A stretch of 64,000 nucleotides of DNA from Euptelea pleiosperma (Eukaryota > Streptophyta > Magnoliopsida > Ranunculales > Eupteleaceae), in assembly GCA_035048495.1 (NCBI GenBank), contig CM068552.1, positions 19,966,154-20,030,153 on the forward strand, in the 5' to 3' direction. Position numbers and translations under genes: made by a program. Shown here piece by piece: positions 23,587-35,575 of the stretch (position 1 is the first letter of the stretch; every line of letters starts with the position of its first letter). The notes beneath the pieces are model-generated. The model made no database searches. It was not told where the DNA came from and saw only the letters and a list, made by a program, of their open reading frames with translations.

Positions 23587-26500
23587 TGAAATAAGAACTG
23601 GTCCGTTCTCTTTAATCAGAAATACTTAGAAGGGGGGTTGATTAGGTATTTAAAATAAACCTAAACAGTTTTACTGGTCTATGGTAGGGAATAAAAATGC
23701 GTGCCTTAGTTGTTTGATAAAGGATTTCACAACCGACTCAAATCGAATATACCTCCATGGTAAAAAAAAATTTTGTCGTTTGATCTAATCAATATAGATA
23801 GTGGAATACAAACAAACAATCATACAACACAAGAGATTTTTTGGTGAAAACCTTAGCCAAGGAAAACCACGGGACCACGTCCAAACAGAAAGTATCTCTA
23901 ACTGGAAAGTATCACTAACTGAAAAGTTAATCGAAACAAAAGTTACCTACGTAGCACCGTTGCAAATACAGCTTCCAACCTTAGCCAAGGCCTACTGCCG
24001 ATACGTCCACATCCTCTAAATCAACGCTACGAGTCCACGTGCGCCCTCTCAGCCAATAAGCCTTATGTGCTTGTTCAGTTTGGTACACCCCAAACCTACT
24101 GTCGATCAGCCACTTCGATCTTAATTCTCAACACTCCAGCCTTTATCGAAGGTGAAGGATTTAGTACACCCTAGACCCTAGGTTTCTCAATAGGTGTTGA
24201 GTCACACTGGTACACTCAGGTTACTAGGTCAAATATCTATGTGGGAGACCTAAGCTGAGTAATGGATCAAGCTCTTGCTTTGATCTAGAAGAGGAAAAAG
24301 CTCACAAGATATTTATGAGAAATTAGCTTCTTGCTCTTCGAATGGACACTCTAATAAATAAACATTTTTTTCTCTCTAGTCAATGTGTATTGAAGTGTAG
24401 AAGTGTATTTAGAGAAGGTATAGAAGGGTTATATTTATAGAATTTGTAATCCTGAGCCTTTTAGAACGTGGGAAAGTGGAAACTAGAATTTCGGATCTGA
24501 GAAAGACTCAATCCGTGTGAAGTCCAATCAATTGTACTCTGGGTCCAATCGATTGGGCTAGGTCCAATCGATTAGGTTTTGGGTCCAATCGATTGGCCTT
24601 GTACGGATGGGTTTTTCCTTCGTAAATCCAATCGATTGTTCATAGTTCAATCGATCGGACTTAAATAAGTTTCTATCCCATAAGTTCCAATCGATTTTAT
24701 AGAGGTCTCCAATCGATTGGGCTCTGATCATGTTCTGTCTCGTAGACTCTAATCGATTTTACAGAGGTCTCCAATCAATTGGGCTTTGATCATGTTGTCT
24801 CGTAGACTCCAATCGATTTTACAGAGGTCTCCAATTGATTGGGCTTTGTCCAATCGATTGAACTTTTCCAGAAGTCAATAACATTGACTTAGACTCGGGT
24901 CCGTCCAAGGACTAGGTTTTGAAATTCCACTGGTCCATTCTCTTTAACTTAATATACCTAGAAGGGGGGTTGATTAGGTATTTAAATTTGGATATACCTA
25001 TACAGTTTTACTAGTCTATGGTATGGGGATAAAATCTCATGTCTTGGTTGTTTGAAAAAGAATTATCACAACCGACTCAAATCAAATATACCTCCGTGGT
25101 CATTTGATCTAATCAGGATATAATGAGGAACACAATCAAACAATCACACAAGATAAGATATTTTTACATGGAAACCTTAGCCAAAGAAAAAACCACGGGA
25201 CCACGTCCAGACGGAAAGTATCACTTACTGAAAAGTTAAACGAAACAAAGGTTACCTATGCAGCACCGTTGCAAATACAGCATCCAACCTTAGCCAAGGC
25301 CTACTGCCGATGTGTCCACGTCCTCTGAATCAATGCCACAAATCCACGGGCACCCTTCCAGCCAAGAAGCCTTATCCGCTTGTTTGATTTGGTACACCCC
25401 AAACCTACCTTCGATCGGCTCCTCCGATCTTAATTTTCAACACTCCCGCCTTCGCAGAAGGTAAAGGATTCAGTACACCTTGAATCCCAAGTTGCTCAAA
25501 AAGTGTTTGAGTCACACTGGTACTCTCAGGCTTACTAGGTTAAGTATAGAATTGGAAAACCTAGGCTGAGTAAAGATCAAGCTGGCTTTGATCGAGAAGA
25601 GAACAAGTTCACAAGATGTGAATGAAAACAAGCTTCTTGCTCTTCGAAATGGACACTCTACTAAATATAGCATTTGCTTCTCTCTCTTGAAGATTGAGTC
25701 ACTCTGTGTCTCTGTGTGTATTTAGAGAAGGCATAGAAGGGGTATATTTATAAAATACCAAGACCCTGAGTCGTGTGGAACGCGGGATAATGGAACCATG
25801 AATTTCGGATCTGATAAAACCGATTCTGTTCAAAGTCCAATCGATTGTACACTTGGTCCAATCGATTGGCGACAAGTGTCTAATCGATTGGGCTCAATAA
25901 GTTTTCTGTTCCGAAGGCACCAATCGATTGCACAGGGTTCTCCAATCGATTTGACATTTATAACTTTCTGTCTCGAAGGCTCCAATCGATTAATCAGAGT
26001 CTCCAATCGATTTAACATTTATAACTTTCTATCTTGAAGACTCCAATCGATTAATTAGAGTCTCCAATCGATTTGACTCAGAAAGATTTATGTCCCGTAG
26101 TCTCCAATCGATTACATAGTGTCTCCAATCAATTGGGCTCAATTATGTTTCTGCCTCGTAGTGTCCAATCGATTACACAGTGTCTCTAATCGATTGGGCT
26201 ATGTCCAATCGATTGGACTTTCCCACTAGTCAATAAAATTGACTTTGACTCGGGTCTATCCAATGACTAAGTCTGACCATTATATTTTGTTCATTTTAAT
26301 CAACTCCTATGGCCAATAAGTCACATACCTTCCTAATCGAGTGTACACAATTGTTAACTGACAAATCGGCAGTTACTCAGATGACTCCTATCGTCAACCA
26401 TCTGATTCTTGCTGTTTGTCTTTTAGTTTCACGTAGTTGGCGAAGTAAGCGTACCACGACATCTTCACGCTACACTAGTGCTCGTAGGAACGGTTACAAG

Positions 26501-26848
26501 AATGTTTTTATGTCAAACGGAATGTTTGCCAAATTGAATATGAAAATATTCCTTACAGGTTTGACCATTATATTTTATTCATTTAAACCTATTCCTATGG
26601 CCACTAAGTCACTTACCTTTCTAAGCGAGCATACACGATCTATAGCCGACAAATGGGCAGTTACTCAGATGACTCCTGTCGTCAACCGTCTAATCTTTGA
26701 TGTCTCTGTCTTATAGTCTTCACCTAGTCGACGAAGTATGCGTACCACGGCATCTTCACACTACACCGGTGCTCGTAGGAACGGTTACATGAATGTTTTA
26801 TGTCGTACGGAATCATTGCCAAACTAGAATATGAAAATATTCCTTAAA
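23587..26848 (-). mobile_element. Solo LTR of copia family C (outer), split by a nested copy
   Basis: On the minus strand it runs from TTTAAGGAATATT (26848; expected TGTAAGG) to CTTATTTCA (23587), interrupted at 24920-26557. Flanks CATTG (23582-23586) and TATTG (26849-26853) match at four of five positions, consistent with an aged 5-bp target duplication. It carries the AATCGATTGG array at about 24525-24860. Open frames at 25798-26037 and 26309-26716 are chance reads through the LTRs. Confidence 0.75.
24920..26557 (-). mobile_element. Solo LTR of copia family C (nested), target duplication GGTTT
   Basis: On the minus strand it runs TGTAAGGAATATT (26557) to GGAATTTCA (24920), 1,638 bp. It is flanked by GGTTT at 24915-24919 and 26558-26562. 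Because it inserted into an older LTR of its own family, the 280 bp on either side of 26557 look like a tandem duplication but are the starts of two LTRs. It carries its own AATCGATTGG array at about 25835-26220. Confidence 0.88.
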
Positions 26849-27220
26849 TATTGGTTACTGAAGATTTTTCTTTCTTCTTTTTCGATAAAAGTGGAAGATT
26901 AACCATTCAAATGCCAACATTCTTTTTTTTTAAATGCCAACATCATATTGGTTAGTGCACATTGAGAGAATCTGTTGCCAATGAAACCTTTTTTTCGTGA
27001 CGGGTGCAATTGTTTGTGGGGCTGTGGGGCACTTGAAAACATGCCATGTGGCACTCTTTTGGGCCCACTATCACATGAATGATTGACCCACTCCCTTATC
27101 GACCAATACACAAAATATTAGTCTGATGATCTCTCGCCATTGGATTTGAGCATTTTTCATGGGGTGATTTATAACTTTTGGATTCAAGCATTTTTTTGGG
27201 TACTACGATCAAATGGGTGT
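26849..27220. repeat. Dispersed repeat shared with the receptor gene's downstream flank
   Basis: The stretch about 26870-27200 resembles 30060-30300 and 45290-45540: a GATGAAGATTAACCAT-like start, then a TTAGTGCACAT word, then GATTGGCCCAC and GATGATCTCT. A short frame on the minus strand here is not conserved in the relatives. Confidence 0.5.
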
Positions 27221-27224
27221 CATA

Positions 27225-27560
27225 AAAACTTGATTGATTTATTTTGTTGTACTTTTTGCATTGAAAAAGACAACTTTTTCTTTGTTTTGTACAAAAAAAG
27301 GTAAGAGAAAATAGATGACAAGGAAAGATATACCAATGTTTTGTACATTCTTGTGCATATTAAATGGTAAACAATGATGTGTAACAAATATGTGACAATA
27401 AAGAAAAAATCATTAACAAAGAAGAACAAACCGATGACAAGGAAAGGCAAACCAATGACAAGGATGGGCAAATCGATGACAAGTAAAATCAAACCGATGA
27501 CAAAAATGGCAAATTAATGACAAGAGAAAAAAGATGAGAAGAAAAGATAAACCAATGACA
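27225..27560. repeat. Incomplete arm of a second foldback copy (minisatellite-rich)
   Basis: This repeats the inner part of the foldback element that follows: TTGTTGTACTTTTTGCATT at about 27240, then units such as AAACCGATGACAAGGAAAGG up to about 27560. It has no inverted partner of its own here and looks like a truncated or tandem second arm. Confidence 0.5.
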
Positions 27561-27564
27561 ATGA

Positions 27565-28510
27565 GGGTCAACGTCCTCTAAAAGTATGCCATGTGACCCA
27601 TATTGTGGGTGGTCATTTAGGATGGTCATATAGGGCGATCATATAAGTTTTACTCAAAAAATAGGGTTTTGAAAAATATGGATGTCATAAAAAGTTGATC
27701 GATTTGTTTTGTTGTACTTTTTGCATTAAAAAATCCAACTTCTTCTTTGTTTTATACAAAGAAAAGTATAAGAAAAGAGATGACAAGGAAAGCTAAACTA
27801 ATGTTTTGTATATTTTTGTGCATGTTAAATGGAGAACAACAATGTGTAACAAATATATGACAATGAAGGAAAATCATTGACAGTGAAAAACAAACCGATG
27901 ACAAGGAATGACAAATCAATAATGACAAAGAAGGGCAAATCGATGATAAGTAAAATCAAACTGATGACAAAAATAGTAAACTAATGACAAATAAGAGAAA
28001 AGAGATGACAATGAAAGATAAACCAATGCAATGAAGGAAAAATTGGTGACAAGGAAGAAAAAACTGATGACAAGGAATGGCATCTTTTTCTTGTCATCTA
28101 TTTGTTCTTCCTTATCATCGATTTGCGCTTCTTTGTTATCAATTTGTCTTTTCTATTATTTGTCATTGGTTTTTCCTTTTTGTCATCGGTTTGGTCTTAT
28201 TTTTCATTGGTTTGCCTTTTTTGTTATCGATTTGCTCTTCTTTGTTATTGGTTTTCTCTTCCTTGTCACCGATTTTTCCTTCATTGTCATTAGTTTATCT
28301 TTCCTTATTATCTTTTTTCTCTTACTTGTCATCAATTTTCCCTTATTCCCAAAATAAAGAAGAAGTTGTCTTTTTCAATGCAAAGTACAACAAGACAAAT
28401 CAATCAACTTTTTATTCAGCCATATTTGTCAAAACCTTTTTTTTGCTGAGTAAAACTTATATGACCGCCCACAATAAGCCACGTGGCATACTTTTAGAGG
28501 ACGTTGGCTG
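27565..28510. mobile_element. Foldback element with minisatellite arms
   Basis: The left end (27569: CAACGTCCTCTAAAAGTATG) and the right end at about 28505 are inverted copies. The order in each arm is the same: a terminal stretch, GGTCATATAAGTTTTACTCA-like text, GGGTTTTGA, then TTGTTGTACTTT(TT)GCATT, then a minisatellite. The minisatellite is roughly 27-30-bp units with the core GATGACAAGGAA on the left (27770-28080) and its complement on the right (28085-28345). The arms meet near 28083. Long inverted repeats with internal tandem repeats are the hallmark of foldback-type elements. Hydrophobic frames at 28031-28559 are minisatellite translations. Confidence 0.7.
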
Positions 28511-29020
28511 TATGGATGTTTGGCGAATCGCTATACGGGCCTACAAACCAAAAACCTGATTGATTAGTGATTTAAAACCTTTAGATCTTTGTACCCAGAT
28601 AATGGTCAATAGTGCTCAAATTCACACCGTTAAAATCAACCCATGAGAATGACTTCAATCCAACGCTTAGAAATCACTAATCATGTTGATTTTTGGTTTG
28701 TAGGTCTGCCTAGGGATTGGCCATATGGTCAGCATCCTCTAAGAGTGTGCCACATGGCTCGTATTGTTGATGGTCATATAAGTTTTACTCAACAAAGAGG
28801 GTTTTGATAAATACGGTTGTCATAAATGATTCATTTGTTTTGTTGTACTTTTTGCATTGAAAAATGTAACTTTTTCTTTTTTTGCCAACAAGCGTATTAC
28901 TGTCCGAAAATGTGCCCAAATTGTTGTTCTGGACATTCAAAAAAGTTATTGTCATTCGGGTTATAAATCGCAATTTTATTAATATTTTGAGATATTTCCC
29001 TTCGAATTTCCTAGGTCCAA
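28511..29020. repeat. Foldback/MITE-related flank
   Basis: This contains another copy of the dispersed near-palindromic module (ACCAAAAA...TGATTAGTGATTT, AATCAACCCATGA, then GGTTTGTAGGTC and GTGCCACATGGCTCGTA) and, at about 28790-28860, another half-copy of the foldback arm. The rest, to 29020, is AT-rich and unassigned. Confidence 0.5.
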
Positions 29021-29024
29021 CACA

Positions 29025-29127
29025 TTTAAATTGTGCAACCAACCAACTGTGTAGGGATGGTGTGATATACCATCTTTAGGGTCTTAGTTGATGTTTATAT
29101 CCCTAGGTGCATTAAAGATGATGCTCC
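29025..29127. repeat. Single unamplified monomer of the 107/110-bp satellite
   Basis: The sequence TTTAAATTGTGCAACCAACC through GGTGCATTAAAGATGATGCT is one monomer of the satellite at 41.87-48.98 kb, with a small internal insertion (GATGGTGTGATATACCATC-like). It is followed by ACAACCATTAATATCTACTC and the 136-bp repeat, the same order that follows the first satellite block at 43480. Confidence 0.75.
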
Positions 29128-29159
29128 ATACAACCATTAATATCTACTCCCAAGTCTTC

Positions 29160-29420
29160 ACAAACTACAGGAGCGCAGACAAGCCTGGACTTCTCCATTA
29201 TTAAGAACATGGAGACGGTCAGCAACTTGACAATGAGAGCTCAAGAATTTGTGTGGTTGGGATTGCCATATGGGTATCACTACTTGATTACTATATGAGG
29301 TGCAGACAAGTCGGGACTTCTCCATTATTAAGGACGCGTAAACAGTACTGAGACCGTCATCAACTCGACTATGAGAGCTCAAGATTGTGCCATCTGCAAA
29401 CATCCACATGGTCAGTGGTC
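29160..29420. repeat. 136-bp tandem repeat, about two units
   Basis: Units carry GACTTCTCCATTATTAAG, then GGTCAGCAAC..GACAATGAGAGCTCAAGA, then TGGGATTGCCATATGG. The same family is at 35845-36310 (3.5 units) and 43520-43750 (two units), each in the matching position of a duplicated flank. Confidence 0.7.
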
Positions 29421-29507
29421 TCTAAGATTGTGCCATCTGGCTCATACTATGGTCCAACATCTTAAACGATGATGATGAACGTCCGTCATCTAAGATTTGC
29501 TCATCTT

Positions 29508-30808
29508 TTTTCTACTTTGCATGTCCAAAAGATGAAAATCCTTGCTCTACTCTATTTTTTTCAAAAATTAAAAAAGATTAGATTTTTTCATTGATGAGTA
29601 TTCTTACTCCAATCAACATTTTCACATTTACATTTGCATTCAAAAAACACAATATAGACAGTTTTGCAGCAAAGGTACTTTTCATTAATGTGAAAAATAC
29701 TAAGTGGAGGTGGTAAAAACATACTGAAAAATGTTTTTTAGGTTAAAATTAAACTTTTTGAAAATAGTGAGATGCCATGAGCATTCCAGGTCCTAGTTAG
29801 CAATTCGGCATAAGGAAAAATTTGGGATGGGAATAATACGAATATAATCTATTTTGAAAATATTGTAATATGGTAAAAAAAAGGTCAAATAAATGGAAAA
29901 AAAAATAGTTCGAGAATAATTAATGTATAATAAGATTGAAGAAATAAAAATCTTCACTAGGCTTCTAAGAAATCAAAAACTTTCTCCAAAGTCTCCATCA
30001 CTTGCCCATCGAAAACAAAAATAAAAAATAAATAATCCTTGAGACTTAATGGTTACCAAGGGTTTTTCATTTTTATTTTTTGATAAACGATGAAGATTAA
30101 CCATCCTAATACCAACATGCCTAGTAGTTAGTGAACATGGAGAAAATTTCCGCTACCAATGAACATTTTCCCGAGGGACACAATTTCCACTAGAGCACAT
30201 GATTGGCCCACCTCTTGATGGACCTACACACCAAAGAGCAGTATGATGATCTCTAACAATTAGATTTGAAGGATTTTCATGGGGTGATTTAATTTCTAGC
30301 TTTTCTCAATGATTTATTATTCCCTTGTGTTTTCCTAACCAAACCCTTGACCAACATACATACGGAAGCATACATGCTTATGTAATATGTATCTAATTAC
30401 TAACAAATCCACTCACATTCTAGACCATACTTGCACATAATGTATCAGTAACCTTAGGTTAGATCATAAAATAATAAATTTATGATCTAACCTAAGGGCA
30501 TAAAATTTTTAAAATAAAAGAGAGTCCAGAAGATGTACGATGCTTTCTTATTGTTATTACGCGGTATTAGAGGGACGTGTGATTAAAAGAATGAAGAAAA
30601 AAAAAGGCTTATACAGGATCAAAATGCCCCTATCTATATTCAACATACATTAGATACTACTAGGGTGTTTTGGAAGGAAAAAAAATGACAAGAAATGTCG
30701 CTAGTCAAAGGGGCTGGCTGAAAGTGGTTAGACTCCGTATAATAATAGAAATTAAAGCGTATTTATTATCATCATAAAGATAATATACCAACAGAGTGAT
30801 CACAACTT
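29508..30808. other. 3' flank of the receptor-like protein gene (duplicated at 44743-46070)
   Basis: An AT-rich non-coding region downstream of the gene. It is collinear with 44743-46069, starting from TTTTCTACTTTGCATGTCC and continuing into the coding region. A partial relative is also at 36395-36478 and 37155-37305. I see no further gene here. Confidence 0.7.
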
Positions 30809-33800
30809 TTAAAACAAATATCTAGAGAGCCTCTCACTACACCGATAAATGAATCCATCCATGATTCCATAGTACCTCATTTGCCAGTTTTTGCTTAGGA
30901 GAAGAGGAGCAATGACAAACCAAAATCCCAACACGTAACAGATAGTCACACATGAGTAGAAAAATAGATCATTATCAAAAATTCTTGCTTGATCATCATC
31001 TTCTTGATACCTGTCCTCATGTTGTGATGGTTCGTTGGATGAACAATTTGCTTCTAGTGGTGGTCCACAGAGTCCGAAATTACCCATGAAACTACTCTCA
31101 TCGAAAGTGAGAAATTTTTTCTCATAAGGGATCTTGCCTGATAGATTGTTGAAAGCAACACTGAAAACAGAAAGAAAATCGAGTTGAACCATTTGAGTGG
31201 GGATTGTCCCTACTAACTTGTTATGAGAGAGATCCAAACTCTCCAGTTCTTTCAATTTTTGGAAGGACTCTGGAAAATAACCAGTTAGATGATTATTAGA
31301 CAAGTTCAATGAACGAAGCACTACTAAATCTCCCATTTGTGATGGAATATCACCCCCTAATTTGTTTCTAGACAAATCAATTCCAGTCATCAAGTTAAGA
31401 GGCATACCCTCGTAAGAGTACTTATTTCCCTTTGTGGTGAAATCCATTTTGAGCACAGAGACTGAGAAAATTTTAAAGTAAAGTTTAGATTCTTTGTTCC
31501 ATGGAGTAATGTTGTTGAAGCAAGAAGGAATACTTCCAGATAAATAATTACCAGAGAGATCCAAGATATGCAAATTTTGCATTTGGCAGAACGATGTTGG
31601 GATGTGGCTTTCAAAGTGGTTTTCTCCAAAAAGAAGTGAGGTTAAATTTGGGAGGAAGGCCAACCAATTGGGAATATAGCTAGACAGGGAGTTCTTACGT
31701 ATGTCTAGAATCATTAGAGACGACATGTTTGATAGACTGATTGGGATGGGTCCTGTGAAATCATTACTATTAAGATGTAAATCAAATAGATTTGCCATAT
31801 TGGAGAGTTTTGGCAGCAGTTCCCCATGTAAATTGTTGTTTGATAGGATTAATTGCAGCAATGAAGTGTTATTCTGTGTTAACCTATGAGGTATTTCTCC
31901 TACCAAGTCATTGTAAGATAGGTCTAGTACATATAACTTCAAATCACCAAATGAGGGAGGGATATTGCCTTCAAGTAAATTTGTGGACATGTTAAAATAC
32001 ATTAATGTTGGAAAAAGCATATCCATGTTTGTAGGAAGCTGCCCATGAACATGATTGTCAGAGATATCGAGCAGAACGAGATTCGATGTTTCATTTTGAG
32101 AAGACACGGGAAATTGAGCATCAAACATGTTACCCCCCAACCATAAATAAGAATTCAGAGTATTGTTGTACAATAGCCAAAAAGGAATTGTTCCTTGAAT
32201 GGAGTTGTAAGACAGAGATAAATAGCTTAAGCTATATTGAGTGGAAATGAAGCTTGGAAGGCTACCACCGTTACGTTTGTTGAGGTTGCAATTGTCCAAA
32301 GATAAGATGATTAGTTGGAAAGATGGGATCCAAGTTGGGGACTCAGTCTCGACCTCTAAATGAGAATTGTCTGAAAGATCAATGTATGTAAGCTTGGAAA
32401 GGTTACCAAACATGGAGAAGGGGAGCATTCCATCCATTTGATTATTTGAAAGACGGAGAACTTGGAGTGAAGTCAGGTTGCTAAAACTGAAAGAAGGAAC
32501 ATTCCCTTTCAATCGATTGTGAGCCAGATTCAAATATTGTAGGGAATTCATTTCACCCAAACATGGATCGATACCACCTTCGATCAAGTTATACGAAAGA
32601 TCCAACCTCTTCAAATTCCTTAGTTCACAATGCCCTGTAGAGTAGAAGAAGGATAGAGATAAGTTGGCATGAAATCAATTCTACTAGAAAAACATGGCTT
32701 GCAGGCAATAACAGATGGGAAGAAGATCTATAAAGAAGCTTGTGATTGATAATCATATTTAGATAATCTCAGCCGATTTGTCAGCGGTATTGGATCTTTT
32801 TTTGAATTTCAATTCTTATTTTTGGTTATTTTTGACAATCCTATTGGATTGCCAATTTGTGGCTTTAACCATATCTAACACATTTTTAATTTTTTGTTAC
32901 AAAAGGTATTCATTGTAATGCTGAATTCCATTAACACACCAAAACGATGAGAGTAAATAATTCAATAAAATAAATTCAAGATACCTATTGAGAAACCAAA
33001 TGGATCTTTAAGATTATTTGATGATAAGTCCAGACTTTCCAATGAGGAGAGGTTACGCAGGCATGAGGGTAGACTTTCATCATCGAGATTGTTGGAAGGT
33101 AAATTCAACGCTTTGAGATTCCCTACTCCACATAATGCTGGAAAGCACATACACAACCAAGCAATTACAAAATGTTAATTAGTGAAACCACGAAGATTTA
33201 TGTGTTGCAGATAAATGGGAATCAAATAGGTCGTTAGCAACAACTACTCAAAGGCATAAAGAGTATTTATGTGGTTTGCCACAAGAGTAAAACTTTGCTG
33301 ACCGTCGATGGTCAACACTATATTTGTCTTTTCGAAGGGTTGATTTGGATTACTTAGATCCAAACACCCATACGGTCAGTGGTCTCTAAATGTATGCCAC
33401 ATGGCTCATATGGAGCTAGCGTCCGATGAGCTTAGACAATGGAGTGAGGAGTTTTGGCAAATGATCATTACCTTCTGGCATAATGAAACCACCGATATTG
33501 TTGTCATTTAAAGACAGAAATTCCAACTTCTTGAAATGAGCAAATAATGTAGCATTTGGGTACCATATTCCCTGGCTTTCTTTCCTTTTACCAAAAATTG
33601 TAAGCCCGATCACCGGAGGACCTGTTGAATAGGAATTAAATGAGGCGCAATACACCCCATCCCATTCACAGCAATCGTCTCCAACCCATTCATTTAAGAG
33701 AGCAGAGCCATTGGGATAGTTGAGGGAGTCTCTGAGTTGTAAAAGAGTTGTCCTCTCCTCCTTCAAACACCCTTTGCACCTATAAAACCAGCTGCAACAA

Positions 33801-33859
33801 AGAACACACACAAGCAGGATCACCACCGGAACCTTATTTAAACACAAGGCCATGATCAT
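30809..33859 (-). CDS. LRR receptor-like protein (RLP), three exons
   Basis: A cell-surface receptor without a kinase domain. Proposed exons: 33859-33472, 33137-32985 and 32634-30809, all junctions phase 1 with GT-AG sites (CAGAAG|GTAATG, TTTCCAG|CATTATG, CTCTACAG|GGCATTG). A second in-frame donor would end exon 2 at 32997. The model gives 788 residues with no stop. Domains: signal peptide about 1-30; N-terminal LRR cap with CCEWDGVYC (63-71); LRRs of the LxxLxLxxNxLxGxIP type; an island containing KMDFTTKGNKYSYEG (about 554-595); four more LRRs; C-terminal cap GNFGLCGPPLEANC (about 690-712); acidic stretch with EDDDQ; membrane segment about 743-761; short tail. This fits plant RLPs of the Arabidopsis RLP1/13/14/15 type. 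Most relatives are about 900-1000 residues, so some N-terminal LRRs may be missing. Met at 33859 was chosen because it directly precedes the signal peptide; in-frame Mets at 33853 and 33970 are possible. It probably signals through a partner kinase such as SOBIR1 (family knowledge). Confidence 0.82.
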
Positions 33860-34080
33860 TCTCAGATACTTATGATTAATTACTAGCTGGAAATGAGAAA
33901 GCAGAAGGAGAAGAAAGAGAATGGATGGATAGTGTTTTGCAGTTCTGGTTTCTGGATTTATAAGCACCATTATTCAATATTCATCCACACAAGTCAAAAC
34001 GAACTAGTCCATCTTAATTAGTAAAATGTGAATCCGGTTGTTGTTCCTTGAATGCCTTATAATACCAATACACAAAATTC
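33860..34080 (-). promoter_or_regulatory. 5' leader and proximal upstream region of the RLP gene
   Basis: It is almost identical to 38880-39100 upstream of the truncated copy. The frame stays open up to 33970, which would add 37 residues before the signal peptide. I see no convincing TATA box. Further upstream a TAACGG-rich miniature element begins, in the same place in both copies. Confidence 0.4.
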
Positions 34081-34425
34081 CGTTTAAATACGGTAACGGC
34101 CCAAGCCTGTTTCTGTTAAAACCATTTAAACACGTTTTAACGCTTTTGAATTTAACAGCCTTTTTTTTTGTTTTAACGGCCGTTAAAATCGTTTAAACAA
34201 CCGTTTAATTGTGAAAAAAGGCCGTTAAATCCGTTAAATTTCCGTCCGTTAAATTTCTTTTTTTTTTTTTCAAATTTCAAAATTTGAATTTCGGCGCCAT
34301 TTTTTCTGTTAAATTCCATTTTTTCCATTTTTGCCCCTGGCCGTTTAAATCCATTTTAACGGCCGTTTAAATGGTAACGCCCCCAGTCTGTTTAACCGTT
34401 AAAACGGCCTCCTTTATTTATGATT
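34080..34425. mobile_element. TAACGG/TTAAACGG-rich miniature element upstream of the RLP gene
   Basis: Dense in AACGGCCGTTAAA and CGTTTAAAC dyads and ending in ACGGCCTCCTTT. The copy at 39110-39478 continues to AAACCTTG, the terminal word of the related element at 37308-37625. Because both gene copies have it in the same place, the insertion predates the duplication. The non-autonomous family is not assigned. Confidence 0.55.
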
Positions 34426-35220
34426 CAAATGAGCTGGGCCATAACCAAAAAAAAATCTTCACCGCACTTCTAAGGATTCAAAAACTTGCTCCAAAGTCTG
34501 CAGGTTACGGCCCTATATGCCCCGGTGTCTCAACGAGAAAAACTTCTATCACAGTGTTCTAATAGATGCTTTTATCACAATACAAAACACAGGCCATGTG
34601 GCACACTCTTAGTGGACGTTGACCGTATTGGCCAGTCCCCTCGATGGACCTATAAACCAAAAATCAGCCTGAATAGTTATTAACAACCTTTGGATCTTTG
34701 CACCCAAATAACGCTCAATTAATGCTTGAATTCTTACCGTTAAAATCAACCCATGAAAATAACTTCAAACATACACTTCTTTGATTTTTGATACTTTTTT
34801 TTGTAACTTTGTTAATATGGTAAAAGTAGTACCAATACACAAAAAATCAGTTTGATGATCTCTAGCCATTGGATTTAAGCATTTTTCATGGGATGATTTA
34901 TAACGGTTGGATTCAAGCATTTTTTTTTGGGTATACTATCAAATGGCTAGAGATCACCAAACCAACATGAATGATTGGCCCATCCCTGAAAATAGGAGGA
35001 TTCTGACAGTCATTGCCAATGAGTACCCTAAATAATGCTCAAATCCACCATTAAAATCAACTCATGGAAAAGACTCCAAGTCAGCAATTAGAAATCACCA
35101 ATCAGGTTGATTTTCGGCCTATAGATCCATGTAGGAATTTGCCAAACATCTCTACGGTGAGTGGTCTCTAAGAGTGCCATGTGGCTGACACGGAGTCCGT
35201 GAGGATGCATGTTCAAAGAC
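34426..35220. repeat. Dispersed near-palindromic modules upstream of the RLP gene
   Basis: Contains the CACGTGGCACACTCTTAG / GATTGGCCC / ATCAACCCATGAAAA modules of the foldback elements, in half and inverted copies (about 34590-34780 and 34840-35200). Collinear with 39480-40240. No gene. Confidence 0.55.
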
Positions 35221-35228
35221 GTTCGCGA

Positions 35229-35575
35229 GCAAAAATTGACATTGTAATAACAAGTCATGCCCACTTGCCCACCAAAACATCATAGTCGTCTTTACTCCTC
35301 AGGACTTTAAGGGAGCAAAAATTGAAATAACAAGTCATGCCCACTTGCCCACCAAAACATCATAGTCGTCTTTACTCCTCGGGACTTTAAGGGAGCAAAA
35401 ATTGACATTGTAATAACAAGTCATGCCCACTTGCCCACCAAAACATCATAGTCGTCTTTACTCCTCAGGACTTTAAGGGAGCAAAAATTGACATTGTAAT
35501 AACAAGTCATGCCCACTTGCCCACCAAAACATCATAGTCGTCTTTACTCCTCGGGACTTTAAGGGAGACAGGACA
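35229..35575. repeat. 86-bp tandem repeat, four units
   Basis: Units begin AGCAAAAATTGACATTGTAA and end CTCGGGACTTTAAGGG. CAAGTCATGCC recurs at 35251, 35331, 35417 and 35503 (spacing 80, 86, 86; the 80 reflects loss of CATTGT). The paralogous site at 40260-40350 has one unit only. Confidence 0.9.

Noticed and set aside
26275..26850. A 285-bp tandem duplication
   Set aside because: It is explained by one solo LTR (24920-26557) inserted near the start of another LTR of the same family, with target duplication GGTTT.
28031..28559. Overlapping hydrophobic frames that look like a multi-pass membrane protein
   Set aside because: They are translations of the 27-30-bp minisatellite in a foldback arm; the opposite arm gives the same hydrophobic pattern (27220-27492).
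32635..33471. Extra short RLP exons carrying the missing LRRs in the two introns
   Set aside because: I looked for LxxLxLxxN-type coding in 33138-33471 and 32635-32984 on the minus strand and saw none; both introns are short and AT-rich.
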